A stretch of 64,000 nucleotides of DNA, taken from assembly GCA_026826555.1 (NCBI GenBank), contig JAKSZT010053881.1, positions 10,849,485 to 10,913,484 on the forward strand, given 5' to 3'. A program made the translations under genes and the position numbers. The notes under the pieces were generated by a model, which saw nothing but the letters and a program-made list of their open reading frames with translations, ran no database searches and was not told where the DNA came from. The DNA is from Tolypeutes matacus (lineage: Eukaryota > Chordata > Mammalia > Cingulata > Chlamyphoridae). The first letter of the stretch is position 1, and each line of letters begins with the position of its first letter. Positions 42,458 through 54,324 of this stretch are shown here, piece by piece.

Positions 42458-43672
42458 GGTGTCCCAGACCTGGAGATGCGCAGGCCCCTGTGCAGTGAAG
42501 TGATACACCAAAAAGACCATGGTGCAAGCAGAAGGAAAAAAAGACCAGACTCTGGACATACCAGACAAAGTCTTTAAAAAAAAAAAAAGATATTCAATAT
42601 TCTCAGTGAAATGAAGGAAAACACATAGAAGTAAATGATATCAGGAAAACAGTAAGTAAACAATAGGAAAATCTCAATAGATAGAAATTTTTTAAAACAG
42701 GTCTGGAATTGAAAACAACTGAAATGAAAAACTCCCAGGAGGATTTCAACAGCAGATTGGAGCTGGCAGAAGAAAGAATCAGTGAACTTAAAGACAAGAT
42801 GTTTAAAATGGTCAGACTGTGGGCCAGAAAGAAAATAGAATTATAAAAAGCACAAATAGCCTGGCGTCTGTGGGACACCATCGAGCTTACCAATATACAT
42901 ATGATGGGCATCCCAGAGGGAGAAGAAAGTGAGAAAGGGGCAGAAGGAATATTCAAAGAAATAGCTAGCAAAAGACATTAATGTGCATATCCAAGAGACC
43001 CAGAGAACACCAAACAGGATAAACTGATCAAACTATTGTGTGCCAAGGACAAGGAGGGAATTCTGAAAGCTGCAAGAGAAAAACAATGTTAAGTACAAGG
43101 AAGTCCCAATTAGATTAAGTGCTGATTTCTCATCAGAAACCATGGAGGCAAAAATGCAGTAGGTTGAAATACTTGAAGTGCTGAAAGAAAACAATTGCCA
43201 ACCAAAAATTTTTTATCTGGCAAGACCTCCTTCAAAGATGAGGGGGAGATTAAGGCATTCCCAGATAAACACAAGCTGAGGGATTTCATACCACTACACC
43301 TGCCCTACAAACAATGCTCAAGAGAGTTCTTCAGACTACAAGTAAAGAACACTAGACAGTAATTCAAAGTGGCATAAAGAAATAAAGACCTCCTTTACAG
43401 GTAACCATTTGGGTCATAATAAATGCCGGTACTATTTTATTGTATTTTTTGTATTTAATTCCACATCTTCTTACAGATTCTAAAATGCAGAAGCAAAAAA
43501 TGTAATGATAAATCTATGGTTTTGAACATACAATATAAAAAGATAAAATGTGTGGTAAATACAAAAAAAGGTGGGCAGACAGGGATATAGGAACAGCTTG
43601 AGCTATTGAAGTCACATTTGTACCCAATCCAATATGATTATTATGTATTTATGATGTTAAATATTAACCACA

Positions 43673-45863
43673 TGTGCTTTGCGCTTCTTGCTTCCATGGC
43701 TTTCTCTCTGTCTGAATTTCATTCTTTTATAAAGGATTCCAGTAATGGAATTAAGACCTATCCTGAATGGGGTGGGTCACACCTTAACTGAAGTAGTCTC
43801 ATCAAAATGGCTTACTTACACTGGGTTTATGCCCACAGGAATGGATTAAATTTAAGAACATGCTTTTCTGGGGTACATACAGTTCAAACCACCACACTCC
43901 AACCTCTAGGCCCCCAAAAGACATGTTTTTTCCACATGCAGAATACATTCATTCCATCACAATATCCCAAATATCTTAAATCATTTCATAAACAATGCTT
44001 ACTACAAATCTTATAAAAATCAATTATAGGTATGGTCTGCCCTGGGGCACAATTCCCCTCCTGCTGTGGACCTCTGAAACCTAGAGAACAGAATTATCTG
44101 CTTCCAATATACAAAGGAGGGATAGTCATGGGATAAACATTCACATTCCCATAGGGAGAAATTGGAAGGAAAATGGGTCACAGGTCCCAAACAATTCCAA
44201 AACCCCCCAGGTCTACTTCATTAGATTTCAAGATCTGAGAGTCATCTATGGGACAATGGTTTTTCCTCTGGGTTTGATGGTGCAGCAGCCCCACTCTTTC
44301 CAAGGGTGTGCTCGGTGGCCATACTCTTCCCCAAACACTGGGATGAACATGCCAACATCTTCACGCACTGGGGAGATGGCCAGGCCCTCAGCTCCACCTT
44401 CATCAAACATTGGGGTGGCAACTGGACTCTAGGCACCACCTTCGTCAAGCATAGGAGTGGCAGTTGGACTCTAGGCTCCACCCTTGTTAAGTATTGGGGT
44501 AGCAGCCAGACTCTGCAATCCCCCAGGCATCTGAGAAAATGGTGGTGACACTCTTCCTGAACAACAAGGCAGAAGGTCTGTCCTGCTCAAGTGCTAAAGC
44601 ATACCCTTTTCATATACATAGGTGAGCCCAGTCTCTTGGCCCAAGATGATGTCTTTGGTCTATACCTCAGCTTCTATGGTTCTGCCTTTGAAGTGATTAT
44701 TCCTTCAGTCTGTGCCTTTTCTGTCCCTTTTAGTCCAGGTTGGCAATGGTTCTGTTCATACAGATCTCCCCCCAAAAAACTAGTTGGTTTCACATGTAGT
44801 ACACAGGAGTCCAAACCATCAGGCAGTAGGACTTTCCACAGATCCTTCCAGCATAGGTGCACTTCCAGTCCTGACTTGCACTGAAATGACTGACTGATTT
44901 CATGTTTAGTTAAACCCTCACATGGAGCACTGTTCTCTGGGGACTTGTTTTCTGAATGCTCAGAAATTTCCAAACCATCGGTTTCTGGTTTCTTTGTGCC
45001 CAGGAGTTCAATTCTCAGCTTTTCTCTTTCCTCTTATATTTTATTATAAGGAAAATGTACTGCATGGAGAAACCAGGCAGCACTTTCCACATTTAGTTAG
45101 GAAATCTCAGCTAAATATCCAAGCTCATCACTTTCAAACTCTGCCTTCCATCTGACATCAGGGCTCAATTTTGCAAAATTCTATGCCACTTTAAAACAAG
45201 GGTCACTTTTCTTCCAGTTTGCAATGTCACATTCATCATTTCTGTCTAAGGCCACATTGGAAGTACCTTTAGTATCCATATTCTACCAACAGTCTCCTCA
45301 AAGCAATCTAGGCCTTTTCTATCAAGCACCTCACAATTCTTCACACTTCTACTCATTACCCAATTACAAATACTTTTTTTTAACATTTTTGGAATTTGCA
45401 ATAGCAGCACACTACTCTCAGTACCAAATCTGTTTTAGTTTGTTAGCTGCCAAAAGCAGATACATAAAATGTGTTGGATTTAACTATGGGAATTTTTTAG
45501 CGTACATTTTTGAAGTCATGAAAATATCTAAATCAAGTCATCATCCATTCAATGCTTTCTTCCTGAAGACCAGCTGCAAACAATCCTGGATTCCTCTGTC
45601 ACATGGAAAGTACATGGCAGCATCTGCTGGTCTCTCCCCTCTCTTCCATGTTTCATTGTGTTCAGCTTCTTGCTTCCATAGCCCTTTTCCTCTTTGAATT
45701 TCATTCTTTTATAAAGGACTCCATTAAGAGGATTAAGACCAATCCTGGGCCATGCCTTAACTGAAGTAACCTTACTGAAAGTTTCTACTTACAATAGGTT
45801 TACACCCACAGGAATGGATTAGCTTTAAGAACATGATTTTCTGGGGTACATTCGATTCCAATG
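43673..45863 (-). mobile_element. ERVL-like non-coding element, LTR-internal-LTR
   Basis: Two LTRs of the 12643/38499 family lie in the same orientation, at 45425-45863 (the 5' LTR on the minus strand) and 43673-43893 (the 3' LTR, truncated so that its R/U5 end is lost). A 1.5-kb internal region separates them. Just inside the 5' LTR the minus strand reads gatttggtactgagag, where TGG could start a primer-binding site. Just before the 3' LTR lies a purine-rich run. No gag, pol or env is recognisable. It is a decayed element, possibly MaLR-like. Confidence 0.7.
44380..44515. repeat. Three imperfect tandem repeats of about 45 bp
   Basis: Inside the ERV internal region, ccaccttcatcaaacattgg, accaccttcgtcaagcatag and ccacccttgttaagtattgg recur about every 45 bp, each followed by a gtggcagttggactctag-like segment. 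The minus strand stays open through them, giving a repetitive peptide of no known function. Confidence 0.75.
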
Positions 45864-46365
45864 ATAAAATAGACTTTAGGTAAAAAACAATTATAAGGGA
45901 TAAAGATAGTCATTACATACTGATAAAGGGGAGAATTCAACAGGAAGATATAGCAATTATAAATATATATGCACCCAACAGCAGAGCTCCAAAATATATA
46001 AAGCAAATACCAATTTGAAGGGAGAAACTGGTGGTTCTAGATTAATAGTAGGACACTTTCATATGTCACTTTGAATAATGGATAGAACATCTGGACAGAA
46101 AATAAGGAAATAGAAGGCTTGAATGATACTCTAAACCAACTAGACAGACATATATAGAATACTTCACCCAACAAAACCAGAATACACATTCTGAAGTGCA
46201 CATGGATCATATTTCAGGAAAGATCATCTTAGGTCACAAAACAAGTATCAGTTTAAAAATATTAATATCATACAATGTATCTTCTCTGACCACAATGGAA
46301 TTAAACTTGAAGTCAGTAACAGAGAAATGTAAAGTTCACAAATATGTGGAAAATAAAGTGTACTC

Positions 46366-46469
46366 TTTTTTTTTTTTTTTTTTTTTTTACCGGGAGGTCC
46401 CGGGGATCGAACCCAGGTCCCTCCATATGGCAGACAGACGCCCAACCATTTGAGCCACATCCGCCCCCC
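46366..46469 (-). repeat. Short DAS-type SINE monomer, antisense
   Basis: A T-run then a reversed unit with gatcgaaccc. The target duplication agtgtactctt appears before 46366 and again after 46473. Confidence 0.9.
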
Positions 46470-48094
46470 TAAACAGTGTACTCTTAACCAATGGGTTAAA
46501 GAGGAAATCACAAGGGATATTAATAAATCTCTTGAAGTGAATGATGATACATAACAAACATACCAAAACTTATGGGATGCAATGAAGGCTGAGAGGGAAA
46601 TTTATATCTCTAAATTCTTACATTAAAAAAGAAGAAAGATTTCAAATAAGAGACCTAACCTCAAAACTGGAAGAACTAGAAAAAAGAAGAACAAACTAAG
46701 CCAAAGTGAGCAGAAGAAGGAAATAAAGATTAGCACAGAGATAAATGAAATAGAAAAAAATAGATTCAACAAAACCAAAAGTGGGTTCTTTGAAAAGATC
46801 AATAAAAATGACAAACCTTTAGCAAGGCTGATGAAAAAAAAAAAGATGACACAAATGACTAAAATCAGAAATGAAAAGGTGGATATTACTACCAACCCCA
46901 CTGAAATAAAAAAGGACTATAAGAGATAATCTGAACAACTGTACACCAACAAATTAGAAAACCTAGATGATACTGATAAATTCGTGGGAATACACAAACT
47001 ACTTACACTGACTCAAGAAGAAATAGAAGATCTCAATAAACCAATAACTAGTAAAGAGATTGAATCAGTAATCAAAAGCCTCCCAATGGAGAAAAGCCCA
47101 AGATCTGATGGCTTCATGAGAATTTTACCAACTATCCAAGAAAAAAGTAACACCAGCTTTCCTTAAACTCCTCCAAAAAAAAAAAAAAATGCAGAGAGGA
47201 ACAGTCCCTAAAGTCATTCTCCAAGACCATCATCCTCATACCAAAGGTAACGATACCACAAGAAAAGAAAATTATAAACCAATATCTGTTACGATACAGA
47301 TGCAGAAATCCTCAACAAAATGCTAGCAAGCCAAATTCAGCAGCACATTAAAAGAATTATGCACCATGATCAAGTGGGATTTATGCCAGATATTCAAGCA
47401 TATTTCAACATAAAATCAATTAATGTAATACACCACATTAACAGAATGGAGAAAAGCACATGATTAACTCAGTTGATGCAGAAAAGTCATTTGACAAAAT
47501 CCAGCACCCCTTCTTGATAAAAAATTAATAATAGTAATAAACACTTAGAAAATTAGGGGAAACAAAGGAAACTTTCTCAACATGATAAAGGGCATCTATG
47601 AAAAACCCATGGCTAACATCATACACAATGGTGAAAGACTTGACAGCTTTCCCTCTAAGATCAGGAACAAGACTGTAACCACTGTTATTCAACTATGTAC
47701 TGAAAGTTCTAGCTAGAGCAATTAGGCTAGAGAAAAAAAGGTATCCAAATTGGAAAGGAAGAAGTAAAACTTTCCCTATTTGCAGATGACCTGATCCTAT
47801 ATACAGAAAATCCTGAGAAATCCACAAAAAAAGCTACTGAAACTAATCAATGATTTCAGCAAAGTGGTGGAGTACAAGATCAACATGCAAAAATCAGTAT
47901 TTTTATGTATTAGTAATGAACAATCTGAAGAAATCAAGAATGAAATATCTAGGAATAAATCTAACCAAGGATGTAAAGGGCTTCTACAAAGAAAACTGAA
48001 AGATGTTACTATTAATCAAAGAAGACCTAAGTAAATGGAAAGACATTCAATGTTCATGGATTGGAAGACTAAATATTGTTAAGATGTCAATTCT

Positions 48095-48694
48095 CAACTA
48101 ACAAAAGGATGATGATGGACAACGCCCATCCCAAAAAATAGTATCTACAACTATAAGCAAAACAGTTCCATCCAGCTGCCCCATGGGATCTAAGCCCCCT
48201 CACAATCTGAAGCAGAGTGGTCATCACCATCCCCAAATCCTCAAGACTGAGAAATGTACATAAGTGGAGAATGCATCATGGACCAAAGCAGACTTATTTT
48301 AGTAATGGAAGGACTTGTAACATTGATATAAAGACAGTGGTCACCAGAGGTTCTGAGGGGAGGGAGAGGGAAGAATAGGTGTAACCTGGGACATTTTGGG
48401 GACATTGGAATTGTTCTGCATGATATTGCAATGACAGATACAGGCCATTATACATTACATTTTGCCAAAACCTATAAAATTGTGCAGTGCAAAGTGTAAA
48501 CCATAATGTCAACTATAGACCATGGTTAGAAGCAATGCTTCAATATTTATTCAATTGTAACGAATGTACCACACTAATGAAAGCTGTTAATGGGAGAAAG
48601 TTTGAAAGGGGGAGGAAGGTGGGGTATATGGGAATCCCCATGTTTTCAATGTAACTTTTATGTAATCTAAAACTTCTTTAGAAATTAAAAAAGA
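48095..48694 (+). mobile_element. A-tailed retroposon family, copy D
   Basis: A 600-bp 3' portion matching 58380-59030. It is inserted in L1 ORF2 with a perfect 12-bp target duplication, gatgtcaattct, at 48083-48094 and 48695-48706. It ends in an A-rich tail (gaaattaaaaaag). The host ORF2 resumes in register after it. Confidence 0.88.
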
Positions 48695-50960
48695 GATGTC
48701 AATTCTACCCAAAGTTATTTACAGACTCAATACAATCCCATTCAAAATGCCAACAGCTTTCTTTGCAGAAATGGAAAAGCTAATCATCAAATTTATATGA
48801 ATGGTAAAAGACCCCAAATAGCCAAAGCCATCTTGAAAAAGAAGAACAAAGTTGAAAGAGTCACACTTCCTGATCTTGAAACTTACTACAAAGCCATAGT
48901 AATCAAAATAGCATGGTACTTGCACAAGGACAGACATATAGACGAATGGAATAAAATTGAAAGTTCAGAAACCACATTTATGCCCAAATGATTTTTTGCA
49001 AGGTTGCTAAATCTACTCAATTGGGAAAGAATAGTCCCTTTAACAAATGGTGAAACTCTATGTCAATGTGCAAAAGAATGAAGGTGGACCCTAACTCACA
49101 TCATATACATACATACATATATATCATTGTATATCATCCATATACAATGATCAACTCAAAATGAATCATTGATATAAATATAAGAACCAGAACTATAAAA
49201 CTCCTAGAAGAAAATATAGGGAAGCATCTTCAGGACTTTGTGTTCTTAGACTTTACACCCAAAGCACAAGCACCGGAGGAAAAAATAGATAAATGGAACA
49301 TCATCATAATTAAAACTCTTGTGCATCAAAGGACTTTATCTTGAAAGTAAAAAGACAACCTACACAATGGAAGAAAATATTTGGAGACCACATATCCAAT
49401 AATGGCTTAATATCTAGGATATATATAGAAATACTACAACTCAACAATAAAAAAGACAACCCATTTTTTAAATGGGCAAAAGACATGTGTAGACATTTCT
49501 CCAAAGAGGATATACAAATGGCCAGAAAGCACTTGAAAAGATGCTCAACATCATTAGCCATGAGAGTATACAAATCAAAACCACAATGGGATACCATATC
49601 ATGCCTACTAGAATGACTACTATTTTTAAAATTGAAAAATTACAAGTGTTGGAGAGGATGCAGAGAAATAGGAACACTCATTTATTGTTGGTGGGAATGT
49701 AAACTGGTTCAGCTGCTGTGGAAGACAGTTTGGCCATTCCTCAGAAAGTTAAGTATAGAATTACCACATTACCTGGCAATCTCATTTCTAGTTATACCCA
49801 GAAGAACTGAAAGCAGGGACTCGAACAGATATTTGGATACCAATGTTCATAGTGGCATTCAAAATTGGCAAAAGATGGAAGCAACCCAAGTCTTCATCAA
49901 CTGATGAATGGATAAATAAAATGTGGTACATATATACAATGGAATATTATTCATCCATAAAAAGGAATGAATTCTGATTCATGCAACAACATGGATGAAT
50001 CTTGAAGACATCACATTGAGTGAAATAAGCCATACACAAAAGGAAAAATATTGTATGATCTCACTGATATGAAAAAATTAGAATAAGTAAATTCATAGAG
50101 TGAGAAGCTAGAATGTAGATTACAAGGGAATGGGGTTGGGGTTAGGGAATAGCTAGTTACTGCCTATAAGGTACAGAGTTTCTATTAGGGATGATGGAAA
50201 AGTTTTGGGTGGTAGCACAACATTGTGAATGTAATTAACAGCACTGAATTATATATTTGAATGCAGTTAAAAGGGGAAACTTTAGGTTGCATATATGTTA
50301 CTCCAATATAAATTAAAAAAATAAAATCCATGGAACTGCACAAAACAGTGATCCCTAAGTTAAACCGTGGACTATAGTTAATAGTACATTATAAAAGTGT
50401 GCTTTCATCAATTGTAACAAATGTATGGCACCAACACAAGGTGTTAATAATAGGGTGGTATATGGGAATCCTGTATTTTACACATGATTGTTCTGTAAAC
50501 CCACAATTTCTCTAATAAAAAAATATCAACATGCAGAAATCACTTGTGTTTCAATTTACCAGCAATGAACATTCTGAAAAGGAAATTAAGAAATTTAATT
50601 TACAATAGCATCTAAAACAATAAAATATCTAGGAATATATTTACCAAGAAAGTGAAATACTTGTACATATAAACTAAAAAATACTGCTGAAAGAGGTTAA
50701 AGAAGACCTCAATAAATGGAAGGACAGCCATGTTCATGAATTGAAAGACAATATCATTAAGATTTTAATACTACCCACATTGTTCTATAGAGTCAATGCA
50801 ATCCCTATCAAAATTCCAGCAGATTTTTTTTTATTTGCAGAAATGGAAAAGCCATTCCTCCAATTCATATGGAATTGTAAGGGACCCTGAAAGGTCAAAA
50901 CAATCTTGAAAAAGAACAAAGCTGGAGGGCCCACATTTCCCAACTTCAAAACTTATTACA

Positions 50961-51219
50961 GGATCAGATGTGGCTCAAGCAGTTGAGTGCCCACTTCGCA
51001 CATAGGAGGTCCCAAGTTCAGTTCCCAATGCCTCCTAAAAGAAAAAAAAAAAAAGAACAGACAACGAGCAGACAATGAGGAGGAAAAAAAACAGCATCAA
51101 TGAGCGTACAACCAACAAACAAGGAGCATAAACAACAAGCAAAAACAATGAGTAAAAAGCAATGAGCAAACAGACAAGGGAGCGTTCGGGGGGCGGGGGG
51201 CAAAGTTATTTTTTTAAAA
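50961..51219 (+). repeat. DAS-type SINE
   Basis: A tRNA-like head (gatgtggctcaagcagttga, B-box-like agttcagttccc) with an A/C-rich body. The target duplication aaaacttattaca flanks it on both sides. Confidence 0.88.
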
Positions 51220-51800
51220 AAACTTATTACAAATCTTTGGTAATTAGAACAGTGTGGTATTGCCCTAAAGCTAGGCATATAAACCAATGGAATAGAATTG
51301 AGATTCCAGAAATAAATTCATCTATGGCCAGTTGATTTTTAACAGGGGTGTCAAAACTGTTCAGTGGGGAAAGAATAGTTTCTTCAACAAATGGTGCTGG
51401 GAAAACTGGATATCCAAATGCAAAAGAATGAATTTGGACCCCTACCTCTCATTTGAGTTAATTTACAAAAATTTACTCAAAATGGATAAAAGAACTAATT
51501 ATAAGAGATAACACTGTAAAATTCATAGAAGCAAAGATAGGGGTAAATCTTTAGGACCTTGTGTTAGCAATGGATTCTTAGAGATGACACTCAGGGCATG
51601 AGCAACAATAGAATAGATAAATTCAACTTCATCAAAATTAAAAACATTTTTCCATCAAAGGACCTTGTCGAGAAAATGAAAAGACAACCTGAAGAATTGG
51701 AGAAAATAGTTGCAAATCATATATATGATGAGTTTAATGTCCAGAACATAAAAATAACTCTTACAACAAAAAAGATAAATTACCCAATTTAAAAATCATG

Positions 51801-52086
51801 GTGGGGAGTGGATGTGGCTCAAGCAGTTGAGTACCCGTCTCCCACATGGGAGGTCCCAGGTTTGGTTCCTAAAGAAGACAAACAATGAGCACAAACAATG
51901 AGCAGACAATGAGCAAAAACAAAACGAGCAGGGAGCAGATGTGGCTCAAGCAGTTGAGTGCCTGCCACTCACATGGGACGTCCCAGTTTGGTTTCTGGTG
52001 CCTCCTAAAGAAAAAGCAGACAATGACCAAAAACAATGATCAAAAAAATAATGAGCAGAGATGAGGGAGCCATCTCAGGGTGAGGG
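51801..52086 (+). repeat. Dimeric DAS-type SINE
   Basis: Two units with heads at about 51805 and 51945, separated by a gagcaaaaacaaaac spacer. There is no clear A-tail at the right end. Confidence 0.78.
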
Positions 52087-52930
52087 AATTATGGGCAAAG
52101 GATTTGAATAGACATTTCTCAAAAGAAGACATATAAATGGCCAATAAGCACATGAAAAGATGTTCAACATCATTAGCCTTTAGAGAAATGCAAATCAAGG
52201 CCACAATGAAATACCAATTCATTCCCACTAGAATAGGTATTTTAAAAATGGAAAATAACAAGTGTTGGTGAGGATACAGAGAACTAGGAACTTCACATTG
52301 TTTGTGGGAGTATAAATGGTGCAGCCACTGTGGAAAACCAGAATAAACCATGTGAGCCAGCAGTTCCACTTCTGGATTTATACCCAAATCAGCTGAAAGC
52401 AGGGACTTGAACAGATACTTGTGCACCAGTGTTCATAGCAGTATTATTCACAGTAGCCAATAGGTGGAAGCAACCCAAGTGTCCATCAACAGATGAGTGG
52501 ATAAACAAAATCTGGTCTAGCCATACAATGGAATATTTTCTGGCTCTAAAAAGGAATAAAGTTCTGATATATGCCACAACCTGGATGAACCTTAAAAGAA
52601 TAAATCCAGACACGAGAGGACAAATGTTGTCTGATTTCACTACCATGAGGTATCTAGAATAGACAAATCTTTAGAGGCAGAAAGTAAAGTAGAAGTTATC
52701 AGGGGGGCTGGAGAGAGGGAGGAAGGGGAGTTAGTGATTAATTGGTACAAAGTTTCTGTTTTGGAAGATATTTAGTGTTCTGGAAATAGTGAAGATTACA
52801 CATTACTGTCTATACTTAATGGCACTACATTGTAAACTTAAAATGGTTAAAAAGGTTTTATGTTATGCATATTTTGCCACAATGAAAATAACATTAAAAA
52901 TATGATAAAAGGGTATTAAGTACAACTTTA

Positions 52931-53310
52931 GGGAAGCAGATGTGGCTCAAGCATTTGGGCTCCTGCCTACAACATGGGAGATCCCGGGTTCAGTTACTGG
53001 TGCCTCCTGGAAAGGGCAAGCAGGACAATGAGCTGGCGCGATGGGCTGGCACAGTGAGCTGATGCAACAAGATGACAGAACAAGGAGACACAAAGAGGAG
53101 GCACATTGAGAGAGAAAACAAATCAGGGGGCAGAGGTGGCTCAAGCGATTAGGCACCTCTCTCCCACTTGGGAGGTCCCAGGTTCGGTTCCTGGTGCCTC
53201 CTAAAGAGAAGAGAAGGAGACACAGCACACAACAAATGGATACAGAGAGTTGACAGCAAGCGCAAAACAACAAGGAGGGGACTAAATAAATAAATCTTAA
53301 AATAAAAAAA
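52931..53310 (+). repeat. Dimeric DAS-type SINE
   Basis: Heads at 52931 (gggaagcagatgtggctcaa) and about 53128 (gggggcagaggtggctcaag), both with B-boxes. The tail is aaataaataaatcttaaaa. Confidence 0.85.
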
Positions 53311-53379
53311 ACTAAGCACTTTTTAAAATTTAACAAAAAGGGGAGATTCCTAGGAAGATATTTATCAAAACTAACTCAA

Positions 53380-53806
53380 GGGGAAATGGATGTGACTCAA
53401 GTGATTGTGCTCCTGTCTACCATATGGGAGGTCCAGGGTTCGATTCCCCAGGACCTCCTAGTGAAAGGCAAGCTGGCCCACACAATGAACTGGCCCAAGT
53501 GGATAGCTGGCCCACGCAGAGTGCTGGCCCACATGGAGTGCTGGCCCGTGCAGAGAGCTGGTGCAGCAAGATGACACAACATAAAGAGACACAGAGGAGA
53601 GACAATAAGAGATGCAGCAGACCAGAGAGCTGAGGTGGCACAAGAGATTGAGTGCCTCTCTCTCACTCCAGAAGGTCCCAGGATCAGTTCCCAGTGCCAC
53701 CTAAAGAGAAGACAAGCAGACACAGAAGAACATACAAAGAGCAGACAGCAAGCACAAAACAACAAGGGGGGTGGGAAGAAATCTTAAAAAAAAAAAAAAA
53801 AAAAAA
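53380..53806 (+). repeat. Dimeric DAS-type SINE, cut by an assembly gap
   Basis: Heads at 53380 and about 53630. The A-tail runs straight into the N-run at 53807. Confidence 0.82.
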
Positions 53807-53906
53807 NNNNNNNNNNNNNNNNNNNNNNNNNNNNNNNNNNNNNNNNNNNNNNNNNNNNNNNNNNNNNNNNNNNNNNNNNNNNNNNNNNNNNNNNNNNNNN
53901 NNNNNN
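53807..53906. other. Assembly gap (100 N)
   Basis: Exactly 100 Ns bordered by A-runs on both sides, a conventional unknown-length gap in a poly(A) stretch. Confidence 0.97.
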
Positions 53907-53979
53907 AAAAAAAAAAAAAAAAAAAAAAAGCTTAAGACACCAAAACCTGACGATGAAGAGTATAAAAATGCTACACTGG

Positions 53980-54077
53980 GGGGATGGGTGTGGCTCAAAT
54001 GGTTGGGCATCCATCTCCCATATGGAGGGACCTGGTTCCATCCCCGGGACCTCCCAGTTAAAAAAAAAAAAAAAAAA
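53980..54077 (+). repeat. Short DAS-type SINE monomer
   Basis: One unit and an A-tail. The target duplication aatgctacactgg is perfect on both sides. The next SINE begins immediately after the right copy. Confidence 0.88.
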
Positions 54078-54090
54078 GAATGCTACACTG

Positions 54091-54324
54091 GAGAGCGGAT
54101 TTGGCTCAAGTGGTTGAGCACCTGCCTCCCACATGGGAGGTCCCGGATTCAGTTCCCCATGCCTCCTGAAAAAAACAAAAACAAACAACAAGCAAAACAA
54201 ATGAAAAAAGTCAACTCAGGGGAGCCAATGTGGCTCAGTGGTTGGGTGCCAGCTTCCCATATACAAGGTTCCAGGTTCAATCCCTGGCTTCTGGTATCTC
54301 TAAATAAATAAATAAATAAAATAA
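54091..54324 (+). repeat. Dimeric DAS-type SINE
   Basis: Heads at 54091 and about 54218, with a taaataaataaataaataaa tail followed by aatgctaca, the same target string used by the neighbour. Confidence 0.85.

Larger units (their letters stand above)
41890..50517 (+). mobile_element. L1 (plus), interrupted by an ERV, a SINE pair and a retroposon
   Basis: Order: 5' UTR (41890-42600), ORF1 (about 42600-43300) with a recognisable RRM and C-terminal segment, inter-ORF DNA, ERVL-like insertion (43673-45863), ORF2 endonuclease and RT (45864-48094) with FADD codons at 47779-47790, A-tailed retroposon (48095-48694), ORF2 C-terminus (48707-49990), 3' UTR and A-rich end near 50517. The first part of ORF2 is missing beside the ERV. 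Many frame breaks make it inactive. Confidence 0.82.
50518..52910 (+). mobile_element. 5'-truncated L1 (ORF2 3' half and 3' UTR)
   Basis: Begins at the ORF2 segment after the FADD motif (atcaacatgcagaaatcac) directly behind the A-tail of the previous L1. It runs through the ORF2 C-terminus (for example RIDKFNFIKIKNIF at 51.6 kb) to a 3' end near 52910. Two SINEs are inserted. The frames are broken. Confidence 0.82.

Noticed and set aside
44242..44481. Minus-strand repetitive open frame (PQCL-type repeats) as a small gene
   Set aside because: It lies inside the internal region of an ERVL-like element and follows the 45-bp tandem array; no start context or conservation can be shown.
44380..44515. 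Short regular repeats as a CRISPR-like array
   Set aside because: The repeats are imperfect, contiguous and in a vertebrate ERV; there are no unique spacers.
53652..54311. Long open frame of about 219 codons across the 100-N gap
   Set aside because: It is read-through of unknown bases, poly(A) (poly-Lys) and three SINEs; no gene.
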